NCBI GenBank assembly: GCA_024655825.1
Contig: JANLFJ010000028.1
Coordinates: forward strand, 1-42,087
Direction of reading: 5' to 3'
Source of the DNA: Peptococcaceae bacterium
GTDB lineage: Bacteria; Bacillota; Peptococcia; DRI-13; PHAD01
DNA: 42,087 nucleotides
The notes under the pieces: model-generated
Seen by the model: the letters and a program-made list of their open reading frames with translations, nothing else
Database searches by the model: none
What the model was told of the DNA's origin: nothing
Translations under genes and position numbers: made by a program
Shown: one piece after another, positions 26,317 to 35,814 of the stretch
How positions within the stretch are numbered: the stretch's first letter is position 1
Layout: each line of letters starts with the position of its first letter

Positions 26317-28725
26317 TTAAACCTGCCAGATCTCCCCGGCATATTCGGCAACCGTCCTGTCGCTGCTGAACCTGCCCGACTGCGCTGTATTGCTGACAGA
26401 CATCCTCAGCCATTTCCTGGTTTCCCTGTACAGCCGTTCGACCTTATCCTGGGCTTCCGTATAAGAGGAAAAATCCTTCAGGTGGAAAAACTCGTCGTTG
26501 TCAACCAGCAAAAAATTGTAGATTTCGCGGAACTCTTCTGCGGGCGCCGGCAAGAACCCGGATACCAGCTGGTCGATAACTCTTCTCAGGCGATCGCTGC
26601 GGCGGTATTCTTCCCAGGCGCTGTACCCGCCCTGTTGATAATATCCAAGCACCTCATCCACCGTCAGCCCGAAGCAGATAATATTTTCTTCGCCCACAGC
26701 ATCTCTTATTTCGATGTTAGCCCCGTCCAGGGTACAGACGGTAACAGCCCCGTTCATCATGAACTTCATATTGCCTGTACCCGAGGCTTCCTTGCCGGCC
26801 GTGGAAATCTGTTCGCTCACATCAGCCGCCGGTATCACCCGTTCGGCCAGCGAGACATTATAGTCTTCCAGGAAAACAACCTTGAGCTTATCCCGGACGA
26901 GCTTGTCGCTGTTTATTTTTGCGGCCACAGTGTTTATAAGCTTGATGATTTTTTTGGCCAGATAATAGCCGGGAGCGGCCTTGCCGCCAAAGATAAAGGT
27001 TCTCGGAACAATCTCCAGCTGCGGGTTATCCTTGAGACGGTTGAACAAATCCAAAATGTGCAGCACGTTTAACAGCTGCCTTTTGTAGGCGTGTATTCTT
27101 TTGACCTGCACATCGAAAATGGAATCAGGGTTAACCGCAATCCCGTACTTGTCAAAAATAAGCTTACCCATTTTCAGTTTGTTTTCCCTCTTAACAGCGG
27201 CAGCCTTCTCCAAAAAAGAGGCATCGTTAGCAAAGGCCGCCAGCCCGGACAATTGCTGCGGCTCCCCTATCCATTCCGGGCCGAGGACCTCCGTGATTAA
27301 AGAACTAAGGCCCGGATTGGCTTTCAACAAGAACCTGCGGTGCGAGACGCCGTTTGTCTTGTTGCTGAACTTCTGCGGGTACAATCCATAGAAATCGCTC
27401 AATACCTGCTTCTGCAAGATTTCCGTATGCACTCTTGAAACCCCGTTTAGCCGGCTGCTCCCAACCACCGCCAGATGGGCCATAACCACCTGGTCTTTAT
27501 TCATTACCGCCATCCTGTCGACCTTCTGCCAGTCTCCCGGGAAGCGCTGCCATAATTCCCGGCCCAGCCTCTCGTTGATTTCCTGCACAATCAGGTAAAG
27601 CCGCGGCAGGAGCGTTTTGAACATCTCCACAGGCCATTTTTCCAGGGCTTCGGGAAGAATGGTGTGGTTGGTGTAAGACATGACACCGGTGGTGATGCGC
27701 CAGGCTTCATCCCAGCCCATTCCTTCCACGTCGATCAGCAGCCGCATCAGTTCCGGGATACAGAGAACGGGATGCGTATCGTTAAGGTGAATCGCCACCT
27801 TGTTTTCAAAATTCAAAAGTGAACCGTGCTTTTTCTTATACCTTCGCAAAATGCTCTGCAACCCCGCCGAAACGAGAAAATACTGCTGTTTTAAACGCAA
27901 CAGCTTGCCTTCGCTGCTGCTGTCATCGGGATACAGGATCTGGGAAATCGCTTCCACACTTTGTTTGTACTCCAGCACTTTCAAATAATCCCCCCGGGGG
28001 AAGGAGGAAAGATCAAAATCTTCCCCGGCCGCCTCGGCCCGCCAGAGCCTTAGGGTATTAACAACCCCGTTTTGATACCCGGCAATAGGTACGTCGTAGG
28101 GAACGGCTTTTACCGCTTCATAGTTCTCGTGGATAAAAACAAGCCTGCCGCAAAGCATATCCGTTCGCACAGTGCCGCCAAATCTCACTTCCACAGCCTT
28201 ATCCGGCTTCCTGATTTCCCAGATGTTGCCGTTGACCAGCCAGTTGTCGGGCAGTTCCACCTGGAACCCGTCCACAATGCGCTGCCTGAAGAGCCCGTAC
28301 TTATAGCGGAGACAACAGCCGTGCCCTGCTATGCCCATGGAAGCCATGGAATCCAGCAAGCAAGCGCCCAGCCTGCCCAGCCCTCCGTTCCCCAGTGCAG
28401 CATCGCTTTCCAATTCTTCCAGTTCCTCCAGGTCAAGGCCCAGGTCTTTTAAAGCCTCCCTGGCCGTCTCCCGAATTCCCCTGTACAGCAGATTAATCCC
28501 CAGAAACTTGCCCGGCAGAAACTCCATGGCGAAATAATATACCTGCTTTTGATCTCGTTCGCTGTATAAATTGTTTGTCTTAACCCAGTCCACCGCCAGC
28601 AGGTCCTTGACCAGACCGGCCAGGGCCACGTATTTATCGTACATGGTTCCCTCGTCAATGCTTTTACCATGGATCTTTTCAAATTTATCGAGGTACAGCT
28701 TAATGAATTCTTCCTTGCTTATCAT
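26317..28725 (-). CDS. glgP: glycogen/starch phosphorylase
   Basis: This 802-residue enzyme releases glucose-1-phosphate from glycogen. The PLP-lysine motif [28 protein letters not shown] (recognised in part) is complete, as are [19 protein letters not shown] near the N-terminus, [16 protein letters not shown] and [17 protein letters not shown]. The length equals that of other Bacillota GlgP. Having it between the branching and synthesis genes means breakdown and synthesis are cotranscribed, so flux is probably controlled at the enzyme level. Confidence 0.97.
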   Translation of the reverse strand: MISKEEFIKLYLDKFEKIHGKSIDEGTMYDKYVALAGLVKDLLAVDWVKTNNLYSERDQKQVYYFAMEFLPGKFLGINLLYRGIRETAREALKDLGLDLEELEELESDAALGNGGLGRLGACLLDSMASMGIAGHGCCLRYKYGLFRQRIVDGFQVELPDNWLVNGNIWEIRKPDKAVEVRFGGTVRTDMLCGRLVFIHENYEAVKAVPYDVPIAGYQNGVVNTLRLWRAEAAGEDFDLSSFPRGDYLKVLEYKQSVEAISQILYPDDSSSEGKLLRLKQQYFLVSAGLQSILRRYKKKHGSLLNFENKVAIHLNDTHPVLCIPELMRLLIDVEGMGWDEAWRITTGVMSYTNHTILPEALEKWPVEMFKTLLPRLYLIVQEINERLGRELWQRFPGDWQKVDRMAVMNKDQVVMAHLAVVGSSRLNGVSRVHTEILQKQVLSDFYGLYPQKFSNKTNGVSHRRFLLKANPGLSSLITEVLGPEWIGEPQQLSGLAAFANDASFLEKAAAVKRENKLKMGKLIFDKYGIAVNPDSIFDVQVKRIHAYKRQLLNVLHILDLFNRLKDNPQLEIVPRTFIFGGKAAPGYYLAKKIIKLINTVAAKINSDKLVRDKLKVVFLEDYNVSLAERVIPAADVSEQISTAGKEASGTGNMKFMMNGAVTVCTLDGANIEIRDAVGEENIICFGLTVDEVLGYYQQGGYSAWEEYRRSDRLRRVIDQLVSGFLPAPAEEFREIYNFLLVDNDEFFHLKDFSSYTEAQDKVERLYRETRKWLRMSVSNTAQSGRFSSDRTVAEYAGEIWQV

Positions 28726-28729
28726 TTTT

Positions 28730-30625
28730 TCACCTGTCTTTTTCTTTGATTTGCTGCTGTTTCTTCAAAAAAACTACGGCCAAAGGTGGGATATCCACTT
28801 CCACCGAAAAGGGCTGGTTCTGCCAGGGGACCTTTCTCGCCCGGATCGAGGCAGGGTTTTTCCGGCCCGAACCCCCGTATATTTCCAGGTCGCTGTTGAA
28901 TACTTCCCCATACCAGCCTGAGAAGGGGACACCAATCCTGTATTTTTCATACGCGGCCTGTGTAAAGTTGCCGACCACGACCACAAAATCCTCTCCAGCC
29001 GCATCCTTTCTCATAAAAACGATCACGCTCTGGCGCCAGTTGTCAGCCTCAATCCAGCTGAAACCCCGCCACTCGCTGTCGTTTTCCCACAGCGTTTTTT
29101 CTTCCAGGTAAAAACGGTTCAATTCCCTTACATACCTCTGAAAGCTCCTGTGCATTGGGAAATCGAGAATTTTCCAGTCCAGTTCCTCGTAAAACCGCCA
29201 TTCCAAAAACTGGGCGAACTCTCCGCCCATAAAGAGCAGCTTTTTGCCCGGATGCGTCATCATAAAACCGATAAGCAGCCGCAAGTTGGCGAACTTTTGC
29301 CAGTAGTCTCCCGGCATCTTCTCTATGAGCGACTTTTTCCCGTGCACCACCTCGTCGTGCGAAAACGGCAGGATAAAGTTCTCGCTGAAGGCATACAGGA
29401 GAGAAAAGGTCAGCTTCTGGTGGTGCCATTTCCGCTGGAGTGGGTCCTTGCCCATATACTCCAGAATGTCGTTCATCCAGCCCATATTCCATTTATAATT
29501 GAAGCCCAGCCCGCCCGCGTAGGTGGGACTGCTCACCAGGGGCCAGGCCGTCGATTCTTCAGCAATCATAAGCGCATGAGGAAAGTAATAAAAAACCGCT
29601 TCATTCAATCTTTTTAAAAAGTCGATTGCTTCCAGGTTTTCTTTGCCGCCATATTTGTTGGGCCGCCATTTTCCTTCTTTCCTGCCGTAGTCAAGATAGA
29701 GCATGCTGGCCACGGCATCTAGGCGCAGCCCGTCCACGTGATAGACCTCGAACCAGAAAAGAGCGTTGGAAACGAGAAAACTTACCACTTCCGGTTTGGA
29801 AAAGTCAAAGTGGAATGTGCCCCACTCAGCGCTTTCCCCCTTTTCATAAAGAGAAGTGCCGTCAAACTTTGCCAGGCCGTGCTCGTCACGGCAGAAATGG
29901 GAAGGAACCCAGTCGAGGATCACGCCGATCCCCTGCCGGTGGCAGTAATCAACGAAATACATAAAATCGTGCGGTGGGCCGTAACGGCTGGTAACCGAAT
30001 AATATCCCGTCACCTGGTAGCCCCAGGAACCGTCAAAGGGATGCTCCATCAAGGGCAGCAGTTCAAGGTGAGTGTAGCCCATTTCACGCGCATAGGCGGC
30101 AAGCTCGTGCGCAAGTTCGCGGTAACCGAGAAATTCCCCGTTTTCTTTGCGTTTCCATGAGCCGGCGTGCACTTCATAAATATTGAGCGGTCCTAGGTAG
30201 GGAGGCGTTTTTTTCTGCAGCCAGCAATCATCCCCCCAGTGATAACCGTCCAGGTTATAGACAATGGACGCGCTTTTGGGCCGCACCTCGGAATAAAAGG
30301 CATACGGGTCAGCTTTCATAAAAGCCTGCCCGCGGCCAGTGTCTATTTCGTACTTGTAAAGCTCACCTTCCCTGATCCCCGGAATAAATGCAGACCAGAT
30401 GCCCGAAGGGCTGATTTTTTCCAGGGGACACTTCAAGCCCCGCCACCCGTTAAAATCTCCGGCCACGCCCACCTGCCTGGCCTGGGGAGCCCACACCGTG
30501 AACCTCGCGCCGTCTACCCCGTTCTCATTTGTAACGTGCGCCCCGAATTTTTCATAAGCCCTGAACAACTTGCCTTCATGAAAAAGGTGAATGTCATAAG
30601 AAGTCAGCTTTTTATGACCCATCAT
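28730..30625 (-). CDS. glgB: 1,4-alpha-glucan branching enzyme (GH13)
   Basis: This 631-residue enzyme introduces alpha-1,6 branches. An N-terminal CBM48-like domain ([20 protein letters not shown]) is followed by the GH13 barrel: [23 protein letters not shown] (part), nucleophile Asp in [12 protein letters not shown], acid/base Glu in [10 protein letters not shown] and the transition-state pair in [12 protein letters not shown]. It is the first gene of the operon, with GGAG before ATGATG, and lies four bases before glgP. Confidence 0.97.
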   Translation of the reverse strand: MMGHKKLTSYDIHLFHEGKLFRAYEKFGAHVTNENGVDGARFTVWAPQARQVGVAGDFNGWRGLKCPLEKISPSGIWSAFIPGIREGELYKYEIDTGRGQAFMKADPYAFYSEVRPKSASIVYNLDGYHWGDDCWLQKKTPPYLGPLNIYEVHAGSWKRKENGEFLGYRELAHELAAYAREMGYTHLELLPLMEHPFDGSWGYQVTGYYSVTSRYGPPHDFMYFVDYCHRQGIGVILDWVPSHFCRDEHGLAKFDGTSLYEKGESAEWGTFHFDFSKPEVVSFLVSNALFWFEVYHVDGLRLDAVASMLYLDYGRKEGKWRPNKYGGKENLEAIDFLKRLNEAVFYYFPHALMIAEESTAWPLVSSPTYAGGLGFNYKWNMGWMNDILEYMGKDPLQRKWHHQKLTFSLLYAFSENFILPFSHDEVVHGKKSLIEKMPGDYWQKFANLRLLIGFMMTHPGKKLLFMGGEFAQFLEWRFYEELDWKILDFPMHRSFQRYVRELNRFYLEEKTLWENDSEWRGFSWIEADNWRQSVIVFMRKDAAGEDFVVVVGNFTQAAYEKYRIGVPFSGWYGEVFNSDLEIYGGSGRKNPASIRARKVPWQNQPFSVEVDIPPLAVVFLKKQQQIKEKDR

Positions 30626-30738
30626 TTTCTTTCTCCGCTTCTTGCATAATATTCAGTCTTTTATGTTCTCTTTTGCTGGCACGTCCTTGAAGAATATATC
30701 TGATTAAACATATTTGCTCATTTCCGTCACAATGAGAC

Positions 30739-30769
30739 AAAAAACGCCTTTTGATTCAATCAAAAAGCG
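30739..30769. terminator. bidirectional-looking terminator between phzF and glgB
   Basis: The stem CGCcTTTTGATT/AATCAAAAaGCG around a one-to-two-base loop is flanked by AAAAAA on its left and CGTTTTTTT shortly to its right. On the minus strand it ends the phzF operon before glgB. The rest of the 300-base gap (30626-30925) is AT-rich. A weak promoter-like TTGAAA with TAATGT about 18 bases further lies on the phzF side of the hairpin, and I see no clear promoter between the hairpin and glgB. Confidence 0.75.
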
Positions 30770-30925
30770 CCTCGTTTTTTTCTGATTTCTAAATTATTAT
30801 CATCGCTTTTATAATCGCTACCACATCTATCTTAACATTACCATTTTTCAACCATTTTTTCAAGCACAAACCTTGCTTTTTTACCTGCCGTTCTGACAAT
30901 TCGCAAACCATGTCTCATTCTTCCT

Positions 30926-31717
30926 TCATTCTGAAGGCAAAAGCTCTCCTTCTATTACGGTAACTGCCTGCCCGGCTATCAACACCCTGTCGCCTTTTAC
31001 GCAGACCTTCAGAATCCCGCCCCGCTTTGAGGCCTGGAAAGCGGTGAAACTGTCTTTTCCAAGCTTTTTCATCCAGTACGGGCCGAGGCAGCAGTGAGCC
31101 GATCCCGTTACAGGGTCTTCCGGCACCCCGGCCGCCGGCGCAAAAAACCGGGACACAAAATCATATTCTTTATCTTTAGCCTTTGCTGTAACTATAACCC
31201 CGCGCGCCGGCAGCTTTGAAACAATTGAAAAATCAGGTTTTATCCGCCTTACTGTCTCTTCGGATTCCACCTCGATTATATAATCATAAATACTCTTGCC
31301 TGTATAGACCGGTTCGACATCCAAAGCCGCCAGCAGTTCCGCCGGCGCATCAACTCTTTCATCCGGCGTGGCCGGAAAATTCATCCATATCCATCCTTCC
31401 CTGTAATCAGCGGTAAGAAGCCCGCTTTTGGTCTGAAACTTTGCTGTTTCTTTCATTCTCAAATATCCCTTTTCCCACAACACATGGGCGCTGGCCAGGG
31501 TGGCATGGCCGCAGAGGTCAACTTCAACTTCCGGAGTAAACCAGCGCAAATTATACCCGTCGTCAATTCTCAAAAGAAACGCCGTCTCAGATAAATTCAT
31601 TTCCCTGGCCACATCACTCATCCACCTGTCAGTTTGGGGTTTCTCCATAATGCAAACCCCTGCCGGGTTTCCCGCAAACGGTCTGCCGGTAAAAGCGTCC
31701 ACCTGGAAAATTCTCAT
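30926..31717 (-). CDS. PhzF family isomerase/epimerase-like protein
   Basis: This 263-residue protein has the diaminopimelate-epimerase-like PhzF fold: VDAFTGRPFAGNPAGVCI, the catalytic glutamate in NLSETAFLL, DLCGHATLASAHVL and the C-terminal DPVTGSAHCCLGPYW. Members isomerise small metabolites (PhzF itself acts in phenazine synthesis), but no phenazine genes are here, so the substrate is unknown. The ATG overlaps the stop of the HD-domain gene by four bases. Terminator downstream. Confidence 0.9.
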   Translation of the reverse strand: MRIFQVDAFTGRPFAGNPAGVCIMEKPQTDRWMSDVAREMNLSETAFLLRIDDGYNLRWFTPEVEVDLCGHATLASAHVLWEKGYLRMKETAKFQTKSGLLTADYREGWIWMNFPATPDERVDAPAELLAALDVEPVYTGKSIYDYIIEVESEETVRRIKPDFSIVSKLPARGVIVTAKAKDKEYDFVSRFFAPAAGVPEDPVTGSAHCCLGPYWMKKLGKDSFTAFQASKRGGILKVCVKGDRVLIAGQAVTVIEGELLPSE

Positions 31718-32325
31718 ATTCTTCTTCCTCCTTTTGCATGTGCCAAATACCCCGCTGCAGCTGCTTCGTCAATAATTCTTACGGCAATGTTCCATAATAC
31801 ATCCGAATTCTCCTTGATTACTTCATTCCTTACCAAGACCTGATCGCAAGAAATATTGTTCTCAAGCCATGATTTCCCTTTCGATTGAAAATTCAACAAC
31901 AGAGGCTGCAGCCGGTCAAGAGCGGCTGAAAACCTGGCTTCCGGGGTTTTACATTCCTCAAACTCTACCCAGAGTTTATAAAATTCTTCTGCCTGATCCT
32001 TAGGAAGCAATCGGTACAACCTGTCGGCGGCCTGACGTTCACGTTCAAACCTGCCGCAGTTTGCCTCCCCATCGTAACAATAGGTATCGCCTGCCTCAAT
32101 CTCGACAAGGTCGTGCATCAGGGTCATCTTGAGCACTTTAAGCAAATCAATCTCTTCCGGAAAATGCTCGGCAAGAATCAAGGCCATTACAGCAAGGTGC
32201 CAGGAGTGTTCGGCATCATTTTCCTTTCGCGAGCCGTCGGCTAAATAACTTTGCCTGAATATTGTTTTCAACCTGTCAATCTCGATAACAAACCTTACCT
32301 GCTGGTCAATTCTGCTGTCACTCAA
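31714..32325 (-). CDS. HD-domain phosphohydrolase (YfbR/5'-deoxynucleotidase-like)
   Basis: This protein has 203 residues if started at the TTG at 32325, which lies nine bases after AGAGGTG and gives an N-terminus like that of homologues (DQQVRFVIEIDRLKTIFRQ). The HD metal ligands are AEHSWHLAVMALILAEHFP and TLMHDLVEIEAGDT, followed by a downstream Asp in the FSAALDRLQPL segment. The family removes phosphate from (deoxy)nucleotides. The frame extends upstream into the isochorismatase gene without a ribosome binding site. Overlaps phzF. Confidence 0.88.
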   Translation of the reverse strand: MSDSRIDQQVRFVIEIDRLKTIFRQSYLADGSRKENDAEHSWHLAVMALILAEHFPEEIDLLKVLKMTLMHDLVEIEAGDTYCYDGEANCGRFERERQAADRLYRLLPKDQAEEFYKLWVEFEECKTPEARFSAALDRLQPLLLNFQSKGKSWLENNISCDQVLVRNEVIKENSDVLWNIAVRIIDEAAAAGYLAHAKGGRRI

Positions 32326-32359
32326 ATGGATTACACCTCTCGCCTTCAACCATAACCGG

Positions 32360-32911
32360 TTATTTGACCAGTCCGGATACGAACTTAAACTCTGATGTGC
32401 CAGCTTCTTTAAGCAAATCGAACAAAATGGTTTCCGTGTTGGAAACCACCGCTCCCATTTCACGCATCAAATCAAGACCGCTGGAATAATTTTCTTCTGT
32501 GCGGGAGCACACCGCATCTGCCGCCACAAAAACGGCATACCCATGGTTAAGCAGATCCCTGGCCGTCTGAAAAACACAGACGTGTGTTTCCATACCGGTC
32601 AAAATCACCTTCCGCCTTCCCATTCCCTCCAGACAAGAAAGCACCTGGTCCGTACACCCTGAGAAAGTCATTTTTTCAAACTTGCATCCCTCTTTCAGTT
32701 GGTCGTTTATCTCCGGAACCGTCGCTCCCAAACCTCTGGGGTATTGTTCTGTCGCTATTACCGGGATACCCAGTTGCGAGGCAGCAGAAATCAAGACACA
32801 GTTTCTTCCGACAACCCTTTCCCTGTCTTTCATTGCCGCGGCCAAACGTTCCTGGACATCAATCACCATCAGCACCGCTTCTTCCCTGGTTAAAGTAAAC
32901 TTCTTCATCAT
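32360..32911 (-). CDS. isochorismatase/nicotinamidase family cysteine hydrolase
   Basis: This 183-residue hydrolase shows the D-K-C triad: Asp18 in LMVIDVQERL, the lysine in CKFEKMTFSG, and the nucleophile cysteine in LTGMETHVCVFQTARDLL. Nicotinamidase metal ligands are not clear, so it is safest to call it a YcaC-like/isochorismatase-family hydrolase of unknown substrate. AAAAGGGGAG precedes the ATG. It opens a three-gene operon with the HD and PhzF genes. Confidence 0.9.
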   Translation of the reverse strand: MMKKFTLTREEAVLMVIDVQERLAAAMKDRERVVGRNCVLISAASQLGIPVIATEQYPRGLGATVPEINDQLKEGCKFEKMTFSGCTDQVLSCLEGMGRRKVILTGMETHVCVFQTARDLLNHGYAVFVAADAVCSRTEENYSSGLDLMREMGAVVSNTETILFDLLKEAGTSEFKFVSGLVK

Positions 32912-33024
32912 GTTCCCACTCCCCTTTTGTTATTCTACCCGCACTGTACCTTTAATCGAGTTTAGCAAAACCTTTTCAATTATGCCTTATACAGCCGCAC
33001 CCGTTGTGTGAAGCCATTGTATTG

Positions 33025-33226
33025 TTATACACCTTCCACAGCTTTAGCTGCGTTTTTCCCTAATTCATATGCTTTCTCCATGTATTCATTTTTTTCTTTT
33101 GCTTCTCCCTTGCGTGTTACTCCTGGAACTATTATTTTCCCGATTAATTTCATTTCTAAGAAATTCAAGTTTCATGGTCACACCGTCCCAAGCGAATTGA
33201 TAAATTGTCTTTATCATGAATGGCAT
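33025..33226 (-). pseudogene. C-terminal remnant of a flavodoxin/FMN-reductase-like gene
   Basis: The 337-base gap between the isochorismatase and dehydrogenase genes carries protein-like sequence on the minus strand. One 42-residue frame (33025-33153) reads MKLIGKIIVPGVTRKGEAK and ends AYELGKNAAKAVEGV, resembling the C-terminus of flavodoxin-family NAD(P)H:FMN oxidoreductases. In another frame just upstream (to 33226) lies IYQFAWDGVTMKLEFL, which would join on through a frameshift. The N-terminal flavin-binding part is missing. I read it as a decayed gene tail. The family call rests on general resemblance only. Confidence 0.5.
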
Positions 33227-33248
33227 ATAACGTTCCCGTTTTATTAAT

Positions 33249-34325
33249 TTAAAAATCAGGAGTTAGTACAATCCTTTGCCTCAATCCCCCTTTGTGCGCT
33301 TCTTCGTATGCTTCTTTTATCCGGCTCATCGGCATGGTTTTAATAAACGGCTCTATCTGGATTTTGCCGCTGAGCACCATGTTTAAAACATCAGGGTAGT
33401 ACTTAGGCAGGCAGGCCCAAGTGCCTATTATCTCAGCCTCCAGGGCCATCACCCTGGATAAAGAGAACTCATTTTTGTGCATTCCGAAACCAGCTATCAC
33501 TAATTTGCCGATAAAGGGCAGCAGTTCTAAAGCGATTTCCTGCCCCGCCGCGGTGCCTGTCCACTCAAAAATCTTCCACCCGTAATGGGAAGGCAATCCC
33601 TTACTCCTGCAGTAGGCATAGAACTCATCGCGTACATTCTTAGCTGTCTTGTTCTGGCTGCTAATAACATGAGTTGCGCCGAACTTAAGCGCCCTCTGAA
33701 GTTTTTCCTGATTGCGGGCGATGCCAATAATCTCTTGGGCACCCATTGCCGCACAGATCTGAGTAGCATAAACGCCAGCCCCTCCCGTGGCGCCGACGAC
33801 GATTACCAGGTCTCCCAACTTCACATCTGCCCTTTTAGCCGCTTGATAGGCAGAAGCAACGGCATCAGCAACTACCGCGAGATGAGAAAGCGCTATTCCC
33901 TTCCTTTCTTTAATGTAACATAAGTCTTCCGAAGGTACGGCGATATGACTGGAGTTGCCACCATAAATACCCATGCTGTAGCCTGGTATTTTTGCCGCTA
34001 GGCATCGGTTCCCCCTCCCAGCTTTACAGATGGAACAGTTGTTGCACGGCATCGTGGGGGGAATGATAACCTCTTTACCCACGAGTTTGGCATCGCCGGC
34101 GACAATAGTACCGCTAATCTCATGCCCTAATGTTCGCGGTGTCACCGTAACAGTCGGCACTTTACCATAGAACACATTATGATCCAAACTGCAAATACCG
34201 CAACCTGCTATTTCCACCAGTACCTCGCCCGGTTTAAGCTTAGGCACGTCAATAGTGGCTTTCTCCATTTTACCAAGAGAGACCATCTGCCAAGTCTCGA
34301 TTTTGCTTGGTACCTTTGTCATCAT
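33249..34325 (-). CDS. zinc-dependent alcohol dehydrogenase, Had-like (6-hydroxycyclohex-1-ene-1-carbonyl-CoA dehydrogenase type)
   Basis: This 358-residue medium-chain dehydrogenase has catalytic-zinc ligands in GCGICSLDHN and GHEIS, a structural-zinc loop MPCNNCSICKAGRGNRC, and the NAD-binding GATGGAGVYATQ. The segments GYSMGIYGGNSSHI, VVADAVASAYQAAKRA, LPSHYGWKIFE and EIIGTWACLPKYYPDVLNMVLSGKI strongly recall Had, the NAD-dependent dehydrogenase of anaerobic benzoyl-CoA degradation. None of its usual partners (dch, oah, bam/bcr) lies nearby, so the physiological substrate is open. The start at ATGATG (34325/34322) follows AGGGGA. Confidence 0.78.
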   Translation of the reverse strand: MMTKVPSKIETWQMVSLGKMEKATIDVPKLKPGEVLVEIAGCGICSLDHNVFYGKVPTVTVTPRTLGHEISGTIVAGDAKLVGKEVIIPPTMPCNNCSICKAGRGNRCLAAKIPGYSMGIYGGNSSHIAVPSEDLCYIKERKGIALSHLAVVADAVASAYQAAKRADVKLGDLVIVVGATGGAGVYATQICAAMGAQEIIGIARNQEKLQRALKFGATHVISSQNKTAKNVRDEFYAYCRSKGLPSHYGWKIFEWTGTAAGQEIALELLPFIGKLVIAGFGMHKNEFSLSRVMALEAEIIGTWACLPKYYPDVLNMVLSGKIQIEPFIKTMPMSRIKEAYEEAHKGGLRQRIVLTPDF

Positions 34326-34518
34326 ACTTTCCCCTAAAAGCAAGATGCAGATAACATCATCTTATCCGCCCGAAATTCTCTCCCTTCGAAGCTGCGCAAT
34401 ACCGCTTTAACATGAATATGACACTTTTGTATGTGTTTTAGGATATCTTGAAAATCCTATAAGTTGGGCTTTAGAAACCTTTATTGTCTTTCCTAATACC
34501 AAAAAACCATGAAATTAA

Positions 34519-34992
34519 TTACAATTGATGTAACGCTTTTTGATAGTCCTTTACAAAATACCTTTTGCCTTTCTGTATTATTTCATGCCCCTCCATTTCT
34601 AATAATAACCTTTGTTTGTCTATACCACCTGGATACTTTTCGTTTAACTCACCGCCCTTTTTCAAGGTGCGCCAATATGGTGTTATTTCACTACTTCCTG
34701 AATTTTCTCGTTCCTGTGATGCATTTGCAGCGATGTTTATAAAAATTCCCGCAGTAAGCTGACAAGTGAAATCAGCATTATGCTTTTTGGCAAGAAATGC
34801 TCTGATTTCATCAGAAGTAATAAGCTTACCTTCGGGTATCCTCTTCATTACCTCATCATATTCGATAGGCGCTGCAATAAGCATATTGCCACAGCCAAAG
34901 CGCTTGGCCATTTTATTGTCAGCACCTACAAATTGTACCTTAGGCAGTTCTTTGGTGTTATTAAGTTTTTCATTAAATGATTTTTTGGACAT
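34519..34992 (-). CDS. MGMT-family (alkyltransferase-like) protein
   Basis: This 157-residue protein resembles the small MGMT-family proteins of Bacillota and Archaea: PEGKLITSDEIRAFLAKKHNADFTCQLTAGIFINIAANA (read in parts), ITPYWRTLKKGGELNEKYPGG and KGKRYFVKDY. The first matches the winged-helix DNA-binding half of O6-alkylguanine transferases. There is no PCHR active-site cysteine motif, so it may recognise lesions without repairing them, as alkyltransferase-like proteins do. I chose the ATG at 34992 after GGGAGG. The 193 bases to the Had-like gene hold nothing I recognise. Confidence 0.72.
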   Translation of the reverse strand: MSKKSFNEKLNNTKELPKVQFVGADNKMAKRFGCGNMLIAAPIEYDEVMKRIPEGKLITSDEIRAFLAKKHNADFTCQLTAGIFINIAANASQERENSGSSEITPYWRTLKKGGELNEKYPGGIDKQRLLLEMEGHEIIQKGKRYFVKDYQKALHQL

Positions 34993-35117
34993 TTCTTTTC
35001 CTCCCTCGGTTAGATAATCATTAGTCAAATACTTGTAAAAAACCATAAGACAGAAATATTTTCAGTTCTTGGTTCATTTTGGAGAAAATTGACGGTAATT
35101 TGTCGAATCATTAAAGT

Positions 35118-35642
35118 ATGAATAGTACATCAAATACTGCCACAATGACCATAGAAGAACTTCAAAAGCGCTGTGTTGTGAACGGTCAAAACGCTAAACT
35201 GACCGCCAAGCTGAACTGGTTTATGGAGCAGTTTCGCTTAAGTAAACACCGGCAATTCGGCGTTTCCAGCGAACGGACCGCTCCTGAACAACAGCAGCTT
35301 TTTCTTTTTAATGAGACGGAAGTGGAAGCCCAACCGGTTCCAGCTGAGCCGACCGTGGAAACGATCACCTACCAGCGCCGCAAACAACGCGGCCACCGTG
35401 AGACGGTGCTCGAAAACCTGCCGGTTGAAACGGTTGAGTACCGTCTGCCTGTCGAAGAGCAGGTCTGTTCATGTTACGGCGGTCCTTTGCATGAAACGAG
35501 CACCGAGGTACGGCAAGAACTTCAGATCATTAGCTATCTCTTCGAAAAACTTCCCAACCTGGATACCAAAGACGAGAATGCTTTTGATAAGCTGCTCCCA
35601 TGGTCCGAGTCCTTGCCCCTTGTCTGCCGGGGCAGCAAATAA
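35118..35642 (+). pseudogene. internally deleted IS66 transposase (TnpC) remnant
   Basis: This 174-residue frame joins the N-terminal part of an IS66-family TnpC (a leucine-zipper-like region, then RLSKHRQFGVSSER, the QRRKQRGHRE stretch and the zinc-finger region CSCYGGPLHE, in which one Cys of the usual pair is Tyr) directly to the extreme C-terminus (SYLFEKLPNLD, LLPWSESLPLVC). The junction is near residue 139 (about nt 35530). The whole DDE catalytic core, some 330 residues in the family, is missing, so it cannot transpose by itself. No TnpA or TnpB is present. Confidence 0.85.
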
Positions 35643-35656
35643 GCCTTACTTGAGTC

Positions 35657-35690
35657 CCCACCTTACTTGCAAGGTGGGGATTATTTTACG
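35657..35690 (+). terminator. hairpin after the IS66 remnant
   Basis: CCCCACCTT (35657-35665) and AAGGTGGGG (35672-35680) form a perfect 9-bp stem with a six-base loop, followed by ATTATTTTA. It sits just downstream of the IS66 stop, in the element's end, and probably ends transcription. Confidence 0.65.
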
Positions 35691-35814
35691 TTTACACTTA
35701 TACTCATGAAACGCACCTCATTAATAATTGACTTTATAATTAAATTATACCCTATATTAATAAGGTAGTTTCTATCATCGTTTTACGTTAATTACCGCTT
35801 TGTTAAGTCTTTAT

